Shown: positions 1 through 6,035 of the stretch, piece by piece | Position numbering within the stretch: position 1 is the stretch's first letter | Layout of the letters: every line of letters begins with the position of its first letter | Assembly: GCA_023389425.1 (NCBI GenBank) | Contig: JAEWEK010000055.1 | Location: forward strand, 1-11,723 | DNA: 11,723 bases | Reading direction: 5' to 3' | Source: Pseudomonadota bacterium | GTDB taxonomy: Bacteria; Pseudomonadota; Gammaproteobacteria; Burkholderiales; Burkholderiaceae_D | The notes under the pieces: generated by a model | What the model saw: only the letters and a program-made list of their open reading frames with translations | What the model was told of the DNA's origin: nothing | Database searches by the model: none | Program-made: the position numbers and the translations under genes

Positions 1-384
1 GCCGAAGGTCCAGATCAGCAGGCCCGACAGCAGGCCGGTGAACAGTTCGATGCCCGGATAGCGCACCGGGATCGGCGCCTTGCAGGTGCTGCATTTGCCG
101 CGCAAGAACAGCCAGCTGATGACCGGGATATTTTCCAGCGCCGTGATCTGGTGGCCGCAGTGCGGGCAGCGCGAGCGCGGCACCATCAGGTTGAAGCGGT
201 CGGTGTGCGGCAGTTCCTTGCCCAGCTCGTTGGCGACATAGTTGTCGGACTCGCGCTGCATCATCGCCGGGATCCGGTAGATCACCACGTTCAGGAAACT
301 GCCGATCAGCAGGCCCAGCACGATGGCGGCGATGGTGGGGGCGAGCATGGCTGGCGCGGCAAAGAGGAGCGTGTCGGGGTGCAT
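1..384 (-). CDS. pilD: Prepilin leader peptidase/N-methyltransferase PilD, N-terminal part (cut by window edge)
   Basis: PilD is an inner-membrane aspartyl peptidase that removes the leader of type IV prepilins and N-methylates the new first residue. Only the first 128 residues are present; the rest lies left of position 1, so the catalytic aspartates cannot be checked. The sequence shows a first membrane helix at about residues 14-36 with GSFLNVVIYR (28-37), as is typical of the family. The cytoplasmic zinc-binding tetracysteine follows: C73-x2-C76 and C98-x2-C101, with NIPVISW between (85-91). It ends in RYPGIELFTG at the start of the next helix. The start at 384 has no clear Shine-Dalgarno sequence; the next ATG, at 348 (codon 13), has none either, so the exact start is uncertain. 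The gene runs in the same direction as pilB and pilC but is cut off from them by two plus-strand genes, and may use its own promoter (418-446). Family assignment is secure. Confidence 0.93.
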   Translation of the reverse strand, partial: MHPDTLLFAAPAMLAPTIAAIVLGLLIGSFLNVVIYRIPAMMQRESDNYVANELGKELPHTDRFNLMVPRSRCPHCGHQITALENIPVISWLFLRGKCSTCKAPIPVRYPGIELFTGLLSGLLIWTFG

Positions 385-417
385 GGCGTGGGAAAAAAAG
401 ATTCCTAAGATCAACCT

Positions 418-446
418 ATTGTAGGGCTTTTCCGCGTTTTGGCGAA
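418..446 (-). promoter_or_regulatory. Candidate sigma70-type promoter for pilD
   Basis: On the minus strand, TACAAT (423 to 418, 5 of 6 matches to the -10 consensus) lies 17 bp from TTCGCC (446 to 441, only 3 of 6 for the -35). Transcription would start near 411 and leave a leader of about 27 nt before the pilD ATG. A local promoter is expected because the plus-strand pair separates pilD from pilBC. This is a consensus match by eye only. Confidence 0.3.
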
Positions 447-578
447 GCGGCTTCCGAGGCCGATGCCGATCATGACGCAGGCGCAGCGATCGAGGCGAGC
501 GCGTTTGTCCGAGATCAGCCGGCGCGGCCGGCCGCATGGCTAAGCTGCCATCATGTCGACAGCATCGGGGGAGCGCTC

Positions 579-1079
579 ATGACTACCGTGGCCGCGGACG
601 CACTGGCCGCCGAATTCGGCTGCAATCACTTCCGTGCGGCACTTTCCCAGTTCGCCACCGGCGTCACCATCGTCATGACCCGCGCGCCTGACGGGGCGCT
701 GCACGGGCTCACCGTGAACTCCTTCAATTCGGTCTCGCTCGATCCCCCACTCGTGCTGTGGAGCCTGGCGAACACGGCGCGCAGCATGCCGGCGTTCAGC
801 CGTGCCGCGCACTATATCGTCAACGTGCTGGCGTCGCACCAGCTGGAACTTGCCCTGCGTTTCTCGCGCGATGCCGGCGACCGTTTCGCGGCGCTCCAAT
901 ACGCCGAGTCCGCCGCCGGGCTGCCGATACTGCCCGGTGTCGCGGCATGGTTCGAATGCCGCGCCCGCAGCCGCTACCTCGAAGGCGACCACGTCATTTT
1001 CGTGGGTCAGGTCGAACATTGCCACGTCAATCCGAGCCAGCCGCTGGGCTTCCATGGCGGCAAATTCATCGTCATCTGA
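579..1079 (+). CDS. Flavin reductase-like FMN-binding protein
   Basis: This 166-residue protein belongs to the flavin reductase-like, FMN-binding split-barrel family (Pfam Flavin_Reduct; relatives include HpaC, RutF and StyB). Such proteins use NAD(P)H to reduce free FMN or FAD for a partner enzyme, or carry flavin themselves; they are cytoplasmic. Visible motifs in order are FATGVTIVMT (25-34), TVNSFNSVSLDPPLV (45-59, the flavin-binding segment), NVLASHQ (82-88) and GDHVIFVGQV (136-145). Length is normal for the family, and no signal peptide is seen. The start is supported by GGGGGAG at 567-573, 5 nt before the ATG. A nine-codon ORF (553-582) ends in an ATGA overlap with this start. The MBL-fold gene follows after 12 bp, so the two are probably one transcript. 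The partner enzyme and substrate cannot be told from sequence; no flavin-dependent monooxygenase is in the window. Confidence 0.9.
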   Translation: MTTVAADALAAEFGCNHFRAALSQFATGVTIVMTRAPDGALHGLTVNSFNSVSLDPPLVLWSLANTARSMPAFSRAAHYIVNVLASHQLELALRFSRDAGDRFAALQYAESAAGLPILPGVAAWFECRARSRYLEGDHVIFVGQVEHCHVNPSQPLGFHGGKFIVI

Positions 1080-1091
1080 TCCGGGACTCCC

Positions 1092-2471
1092 ATGCAACGC
1101 AACCAACTCAGCTTCGTCAACCATGCCAGCTTCATTGTCGAGAACGACAGCGCGCTGCTGCTGGTCGATCCCTGGCTGGAAGGGCCGGCCTTCAACAACG
1201 GCTGGAGCCTGCTCGACCAGTCGACCAGCGGCGAAGCCCTGATCGGCCGCCTGAACAAGTCCGGGCTGCCGGTGTTCATCTGGTTCTCGCACGAGCATCC
1301 GGATCACTTCTCGATTCCCTTCCTGCGCAAGTTCAAGGAGCAGTTCCGCGGCATCGCCACCTTCCTGTTCCAGCACACGCTGGACAAGCGCGTGGTCGCC
1401 TACCTGCGCAAGAGCGGGTTCGACGTGCGCGAGTGCCGGCCCGGCGTGCCGGCGGTGCTCGGGCGCGAGATGCGCATCACCGTGCATCCCTTCGGCGATG
1501 GCGACTCATGGTGCCTGATCCAGAGTGGCGACCGTGCCATCGTCGACCTGAACGACTGCGTGCTCAATACCGCGCAGCAGTGTCGCGTCATCAAGGCCCA
1601 GGTGTCGGCCCTGGCGCCGCGCATCGACTACCTGTTCACGCAATTCGGCTACGCCAACTGGGTCGGCAATCCCGAGCAGCGGGCGGAGCATCGCGCGGCC
1701 GCGCGCGAGAAAATCCGGCGCATCGCCGTACAACTCGAATACCTGCGGCCGAAGGTAACGGTGCCGTTCGCCTCCTTCGTCTATTTCAGCAGCGAGGAGA
1801 ACGCCTACCTGAACGAAGCGCAAAACACGCCGCAGGACATCGTGGACGCACCGGAGCTGGGCAAGTGGGCGCCGGGCATCCGCTTCCTGTGTCCCGGCAG
1901 CGTGGTGGACCTGGAGACGGACAGCGCCGCCAGCCTGACGCGGGAACACGAGCGCGCGCTGGCGCACTGGCAGGCATTGCTGGGGCAACGCGGCAAGCTG
2001 CTGCCGCGGGCGCAAGAGGTGCCGCTCGCCGACATCAGGACCGCCTTCATGAAGTACCGCGCGCAGGCCGACCAGAGCCTGCATGGCCTGCCGCGCCTGC
2101 TCGAAGCGGCGCGCAGGATCGAGGCGCTGGTGCTGCACCTGTCCGATCTGCGGCTCACCGTGTCGTTCTCGTACCGCCATGGCTGCAAGGTGCTGGCGGC
2201 GGATGCGCCCTTCCATGTGTCGACCACGTCGGGCAACGCGCTCTTCCTGTTCAAGAATGAATACGGCTACGACACGACGCAGGTGAATGGGCGCTTCCGC
2301 GTGGCGCGGCAGTCGGCGCTGGGCGTGTTCAGCCGCTTTTTCCTGCCGCAGCGGATGGCCAAGAACGGCTACAACCGAAAGCACCCGCTGGTGATGGCGC
2401 GCTATTTGGCAGGCAATGCGATCGCCCGGGCGGGGCGCGAACTGCAAGCGAAACTTGGACTGTCGGGCTGA
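1092..2471 (+). CDS. MBL-fold metallohydrolase, CMP-Neu5Ac hydroxylase/NAPE-PLD-like
   Basis: This 459-residue protein has an N-terminal metallo-beta-lactamase fold. NHASFIVE (10-17) and LLVDPWLEGPAFNNGW (23-38) resemble the opening of the CMP-N-acetylneuraminate hydroxylase-like MBL branch. The metal motif HEHPDH (H67, H69, D71, H72) is intact. GDGDSW (135-140) and VDLNDC (151-156) supply further conserved acidic residues, the latter again CMAH-like. No Rieske iron-sulphur domain, which true CMAH carries, is present. The region after about residue 280 is not assigned; it ends in a basic tail, and no convincing membrane helix is seen. The gene sits 12 bp behind a flavin reductase-like gene, with only a weak GGGA upstream of the ATG. 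Metal-dependent hydrolase or oxidoreductase activity is inferred from the fold; the substrate is unknown. Relatives occur in polysaccharide and lipid modification loci, but nothing here confirms that role. Confidence 0.85.
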   Translation: MQRNQLSFVNHASFIVENDSALLLVDPWLEGPAFNNGWSLLDQSTSGEALIGRLNKSGLPVFIWFSHEHPDHFSIPFLRKFKEQFRGIATFLFQHTLDKRVVAYLRKSGFDVRECRPGVPAVLGREMRITVHPFGDGDSWCLIQSGDRAIVDLNDCVLNTAQQCRVIKAQVSALAPRIDYLFTQFGYANWVGNPEQRAEHRAAAREKIRRIAVQLEYLRPKVTVPFASFVYFSSEENAYLNEAQNTPQDIVDAPELGKWAPGIRFLCPGSVVDLETDSAASLTREHERALAHWQALLGQRGKLLPRAQEVPLADIRTAFMKYRAQADQSLHGLPRLLEAARRIEALVLHLSDLRLTVSFSYRHGCKVLAADAPFHVSTTSGNALFLFKNEYGYDTTQVNGRFRVARQSALGVFSRFFLPQRMAKNGYNRKHPLVMARYLAGNAIARAGRELQAKLGLSG

Positions 2472-2738
2472 GGTGTCCACCAGCTTCGCAGAGGCCCCTC
2501 GCGCCGACATCGAAAGTACGGGGAATCGATTCTTCTGAAATCGAAAGAAGCGGACGCGTTCTCGCAGCGCGTCGAGGTCCGCGGCGACATGCTGCGGCTT
2601 GAGCGGATCCTCGATATCGATGAGCGCCGCGTCCTGTGTTCGGCGCGCGATGCTGACCTGCGGCGCGCCTTTTTCGCGGAGGTGCGATCCGTGCTCGATG
2701 CTACTGCGGGGGGGATGTTGAAGAGTAGCAGCCGCTAG
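2472..2738 (+). other. Open stretch behind the MBL gene; possible gene remnant, no recognised product
   Basis: The 360 bp between the MBL stop and the pilC stop hold no recognisable gene. In the same frame as the MBL gene, reading stays open for 88 codons after its TGA up to TAG at 2736-2738. The second half reads like a soluble, charged protein (for example LRLERILDIDERRV and LRRAFFAEVRSVLD). The only in-frame ATG is at 2589, giving 49 codons, and no Shine-Dalgarno sequence precedes it. The opposite strand is also open here, so coding direction is undecided. It could be the decayed end of a lost gene, a read-through extension of the MBL protein, or chance openness in GC-rich DNA. I do not recognise the peptide. 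Confidence 0.3.
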
Positions 2739-2747
2739 ACCGGCTGC
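2728..2747 (+). terminator. Hairpin downstream of the flavin reductase-MBL unit
   Basis: A perfect 7-bp inverted repeat, GCAGCCG (2728-2734) and CGGCTGC (2741-2747), has a 6-nt loop that contains the TAG stop of the open stretch upstream. It lies between convergent genes, where a terminator is expected. No T-run follows on either strand, so it may stabilise the RNA end rather than terminate transcription on its own. Confidence 0.35.
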
Positions 2748-2779
2748 AGAACATGGAGACGGTGGGCCTGTGACAGCTA

Positions 2780-2813
2780 CCAGCTCACGCGCGGGACCGG
2801 CGCGGTGAGCTGG
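2780..2813 (-). terminator. Strong hairpin downstream of pilC
   Basis: CCAGCTCAC (2780-2788) pairs perfectly with GTGAGCTGG (2805-2813), and CGCG on each side can add four pairs across a one-base bulge. It begins 18 nt past the pilC stop. No T-run follows on the minus strand. The position fits a transcript-end or mRNA-stabilising structure for pilBC, facing the oppositely directed MBL transcript. Reading as a classical intrinsic terminator is doubtful without the T-run. Confidence 0.45.
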
Positions 2814-2831
2814 CAAGCAAGGCAAGCTGCC

Positions 2832-4067
2832 TCAGACCACCGAGCCCAGCTTGAAGATCGGCAGGTACATCGCGACCACCAGGCCGCCGATGAGCACGCC
2901 GAGAATCACCATGATGAGCGGTTCCATCAGCGAGGACAGGCCGGCCACGGCCTCGTCCACTTCTTCCTCGAAGAAGTCGGCCACCTTGCCCAGCATGGCG
3001 TCCAGCGCGCCGGATTCCTCGCCGATCGCGACCATCTGCGTGACCATGTTCGGGAAGGCCTCGGTGTTCTGCATCGCGATGGTGAGGCTGGTACCGGTGG
3101 AGACCTCGGTCTGGATGCGCTTGGTCGCTTCCACGTAGACGAAATTGCCCGATGCGCCGCCGACGGAATCGAGCGCCTCGACCAGCGGCACGCCGGCCGC
3201 GAACATGGTCGCCAGGGTACGGGTCCAGCGGGCGATGGTCGCCTTGCGGATCACCGAGCCGAACACGGGCAGGCGCAGCAGGAAGCGGTCCATCGCATTT
3301 TGCACCTTGACCGAGCGCTGCCAGGCCTGGAAGAAAAAGTACAGCGAACCGAAGATGGAGCCGAAAATCAGCCACCAGTAGGAGACGAAGAATTCTGAAA
3401 TCGCAATCACGACCAGGGTCGGGGTCGGCAGGTCGGCGCCGAAGCTGGCGAACACGGACTTGAACGCCGGCACCACCCAGATCATGATGACGGCGGTGAC
3501 GATGAAGGCAATGCCGAGAATCGAGCACGGGTACATCAGGGCCGATTTGATCTTGGCTTTGACGGCCAGCGTCTTTTCCTTGTAGATCGCCAGGCGCGTC
3601 AGCAGGTCCTCGAGAATACCGGCCTGTTCGCCGGCGCCCACGAGGTTGCAGAACAGCGCATCGAAATACAGCGGGTACTTGCGGAAGGCGTTGTTCAGCG
3701 CGGTGCCGGTCTCGACGTCCGCGCGCAGGTCCATGATGAGCTTGGACATGGACGGGTTGGCATGGCCGCGGCCGACGATGTCGAAGGACTGCAGCAGCGG
3801 CACGCCGGCCTTCATCATCGTCGCCAGCTGGCGCGTGAACATGGTCAGGTCCTTGTCGGTGATCTTCTTGCCGGCGCGGTAGACCTTTTTCTTGACCTTG
3901 GTGACGAGGATGCCCTGGCGCCGCAGCGTCACGTTGACGATCGTTTCGCCGCCCGCGCGCAGTTCCCCGCGCACCGTCCGGCCGGCTTTGTCCTTGCCTT
4001 CCCAGGTGTAGACGGTTTCCTTGGTGGAGGCGCCCGCCGTGCTTCGCGATGATGCGGAAGTGGCCAT
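2832..4067 (-). CDS. pilC: Type IV pilus inner-membrane platform protein PilC
   Basis: PilC is the inner-membrane platform protein of the type IV pilus; it couples the cytoplasmic ATPase to pilin insertion and extraction. The 411-residue product has the expected two tandem T2SSF domains, at about 75-200 (FTRQLATMMKAGVPLLQSF, GEQAG at 146-150) and 278-400 (WTRTLATMFAAGVPLVEAL, GEESG at 349-353). Membrane helices are at about 181-200, 217-246 and 383-405. The frame extends upstream to an ATG at 4091, inside pilB. I chose 4067 (MATSASS) because AAGGGA, overlapping the pilB TAA, sits at the right distance and leaves an 8-nt gap between the genes. pilB and pilC are therefore probably co-transcribed and translationally coupled. 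The usual downstream partner pilD is displaced by 2.4 kb. Identification is secure; the start is well supported. Confidence 0.96.
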   Translation of the reverse strand: MATSASSRSTAGASTKETVYTWEGKDKAGRTVRGELRAGGETIVNVTLRRQGILVTKVKKKVYRAGKKITDKDLTMFTRQLATMMKAGVPLLQSFDIVGRGHANPSMSKLIMDLRADVETGTALNNAFRKYPLYFDALFCNLVGAGEQAGILEDLLTRLAIYKEKTLAVKAKIKSALMYPCSILGIAFIVTAVIMIWVVPAFKSVFASFGADLPTPTLVVIAISEFFVSYWWLIFGSIFGSLYFFFQAWQRSVKVQNAMDRFLLRLPVFGSVIRKATIARWTRTLATMFAAGVPLVEALDSVGGASGNFVYVEATKRIQTEVSTGTSLTIAMQNTEAFPNMVTQMVAIGEESGALDAMLGKVADFFEEEVDEAVAGLSSLMEPLIMVILGVLIGGLVVAMYLPIFKLGSVV

Positions 4068-4075
4068 GTGTTCCC

Positions 4076-5803
4076 TTATTCGTTGGTGCAACCGAGCACT
4101 TCTTCCAGGCTCGTCATTCCTTGCTTCACTTTCATCAGGCCGGAGCGGCGCAGCGAGTTGATGCCCTCCGAGTCGGCCTGGGCGGCGATCTGCATCGAGT
4201 TGCCGTTAGAGAGGATCAGTTTCTCGATGGCCGGCGAGATCGGCATGACCTGGTAAATGCCGACCCGGCCCTTGTAGCCGCTGCCCATGCAGCGGTCGCA
4301 GCCGACCGGGCCGTAGGGCTTCCAGTCGCCTTCGAGGTCGGACTCGCGGTAGCCGGCCGCCAGCAGCGCTTCGCGCGAGGTTTCCAGCGGCTGCTTGCAG
4401 TTGCACAGGCGGCGCGCCAGGCGCTGCGCGGTGATCAGGATGATGGACGAGGCGATGTTGAACGGTGCCACGCCCATGTTCATCAGGCGCGTCAGCGTCG
4501 ACGGGCCGTCGTTGGTGTGCAGGGTCGAGAACACCATGTGGCCGGTCTGCGCGGCCTTGATCGCGATGTCGGCGGTTTCGAGGTCGCGGATCTCGCCGAC
4601 CATGATCACGTCCGGATCCTGGCGCAGGAAGGATTTGAGCGCCGCCGCGAAGGTCAGGCCGGCCTTGTCGTTGACGTTGACCTGGTTGACGCCGGGCAGG
4701 TTGATCTCGGCCGGGTCTTCCGCGGTCGAGATATTGATGCCCGGCTTGTTGATGACGTTCAGGCAGGAGTACAGCGACACGGTCTTGCCGGAACCGGTCG
4801 GCCCCGTCACCAGCACCATGCCGTAGGGGCGCTGGATCGCGTCCAGCAGCAATTCCTTCTGGTCCGGCTCGTAGCCGAGCGAATCGATGCCCATCTGCGC
4901 CTGGGTCGCGTCCAGGATACGCATCACGGTCTTTTCGCCGAACAGCGTGGGCAGGGTGCTGACGCGGAAGTCGACGGTCTTGGTGGGCGAGACGATCAGG
5001 CGCAGGCGGCCGTCCTGCGGGATGCGCTTTTCGGAAATGTCGAGCTTGGACAGCACCTTGATGCGCGACACCAGCTTGTCGCGGATCGCCAGCGGCGGCG
5101 AGGCATGTTCGCGCAGCATGCCGTCGACACGCAGGCGGATGCGGTAGAACTTCTCGAAGGGCTCGAAGTGGATGTCCGATGCGCCGAGGTTGATCGCGTC
5201 CATCAGGATCTTGTTGAGGAAGCGGACGATCGGCGCGTCCTCGACTTCGCTGGGCGCCTCGGCCGGCGCCTGCTGCTGCGCTTCTTCCTCGGCGAACTCG
5301 ATGTCGCCTTCCTCGCCGGCCAGCTCGTTGATCGCGTCCTCGGCGCTCTTGCTCAGCTGGGACAGCAGGTTGAGCAGCACGTCGTGGGCGACGATCACCG
5401 GCTCCACTGTCGCTTCGCTCTGGAACTTGATCTGGTCGAGGGCCTGGGTATTGGTCGGGTCCGACACGGCCACCGACATCTTGTTGCCGCGCTTGGCCAG
5501 TGCGATCACGCGCTGCGCCTGCATCAGCTTCATGTCGATCGCCGCCGAGCGGATCAGCTCGGGGTTGCAGGCCGTCAGGTCGAGCAGGGGGTAGCCGAAG
5601 GTTTCGGCGCAGAACACGGCGAGCGAGCCGCCGTCGATGTCGCCGCTGCCGAGCAGGGCGTCGATGAACTGGGTCTTTTCGGCGCTGGCGTTCTTTTGCA
5701 GGGTCTCGGCCTGGGCCGCCGTCAGGCGCCCGGCCTGGACCAGCGCGCGTGCCAAACCGGACATCGGTGTGCCTGAAGTCGCGGTAGGTAGGACTGCTGC
5801 CAT
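4076..5803 (-). CDS. pilB: Type IV pilus assembly ATPase PilB
   Basis: PilB is the cytoplasmic hexameric secretion ATPase that drives pilus extension. The 575-residue product carries an N-terminal MshEN/T2SSE_N-type region (about 17-150; such regions bind cyclic-di-GMP in some relatives, but the match here is only partial). An acidic, Ala/Gln-rich linker follows (about 164-189), then the T2SSE ATPase domain. Walker A is GPTGSGKT (334-341), the Asp box STAEDPAEINLPGVNQ (359-374), Walker B DPDVIMVGEIRD (396-407) and the His box GHMVFSTLHTND (421-432). The zinc tetracysteine is C467-x-C469 and C502-x2-C505, which supports PilB over the retraction ATPases PilT/PilU. The annotated ATG has no Shine-Dalgarno sequence: CCTCC, its complement, lies just upstream on the coding strand. 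An internal ATG (codon 14) has a weak AGG ahead and is an alternative. pilC follows after 8 nt. Confidence 0.97.
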   Translation of the reverse strand: MAAVLPTATSGTPMSGLARALVQAGRLTAAQAETLQKNASAEKTQFIDALLGSGDIDGGSLAVFCAETFGYPLLDLTACNPELIRSAAIDMKLMQAQRVIALAKRGNKMSVAVSDPTNTQALDQIKFQSEATVEPVIVAHDVLLNLLSQLSKSAEDAINELAGEEGDIEFAEEEAQQQAPAEAPSEVEDAPIVRFLNKILMDAINLGASDIHFEPFEKFYRIRLRVDGMLREHASPPLAIRDKLVSRIKVLSKLDISEKRIPQDGRLRLIVSPTKTVDFRVSTLPTLFGEKTVMRILDATQAQMGIDSLGYEPDQKELLLDAIQRPYGMVLVTGPTGSGKTVSLYSCLNVINKPGINISTAEDPAEINLPGVNQVNVNDKAGLTFAAALKSFLRQDPDVIMVGEIRDLETADIAIKAAQTGHMVFSTLHTNDGPSTLTRLMNMGVAPFNIASSIILITAQRLARRLCNCKQPLETSREALLAAGYRESDLEGDWKPYGPVGCDRCMGSGYKGRVGIYQVMPISPAIEKLILSNGNSMQIAAQADSEGINSLRRSGLMKVKQGMTSLEEVLGCTNE

Positions 5804-6035
5804 ATTTTTAGGAGGCCGAAAGACGGACGAAATCGCCGGACAGAGGACAAACTGCCCCGGCGGACTCAGGGATGATGCCTTTGGGCAAAACTTTTGTAAA
5901 GCTTTGTAGCGTGGGAAAGATGCGCATGCACCACGGCCCCGCTACCTCATGGTGCTTCCTGCGCGGCCTATCCGCTTTACATAAAGTCAAGTGTGCTGGC
6001 ACTTGGATAATGCGCGTTAGCGCGGCGGAAACGGA

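Noticed and set aside
524..535. Perfect 12-bp palindrome GCGGCCGGCCGC upstream of the flavin reductase gene
   Set aside because: Made only of G and C in a GC-rich genome; such palindromes arise easily by chance and nothing around it suggests a site.
540..1487. Minus-strand ORF of 315 codons opposite the flavin reductase and MBL genes
   Set aside because: It is antisense to two genes with clear family motifs; composition is rich in Arg, His, Gln and Ala as expected of GC-rich shadows, and no domain is recognisable.
1506..2825. Minus-strand ORF of 439 codons across the MBL gene and the following gap
   Set aside because: Most of it is antisense to the MBL gene and it has no recognisable domain. 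The part outside the MBL gene is treated under the 2472-2738 stretch.
4049..5776. Plus-strand ORF of 575 codons opposite pilB
   Set aside because: It mirrors pilB almost exactly; pilB has all ATPase motifs, while the mirror product is a low-complexity Arg/His/Gln/Val-rich sequence.
5810..5815. AGGAGG on the plus strand near the pilB start
   Set aside because: No start codon at suitable spacing and no credible plus-strand gene follows.
5985..5990. TTGACT on the minus strand as a -35 for pilB
   Set aside because: No -10-like hexamer at 15-19 bp; the best nearby (GATAGG) is only 12 bp away.
5994..6012. TGGCAC with downstream TGC resembling a sigma54 promoter on the plus strand
   Set aside because: The GG-to-GC spacing is 2 nt too long and no plus-strand gene follows.
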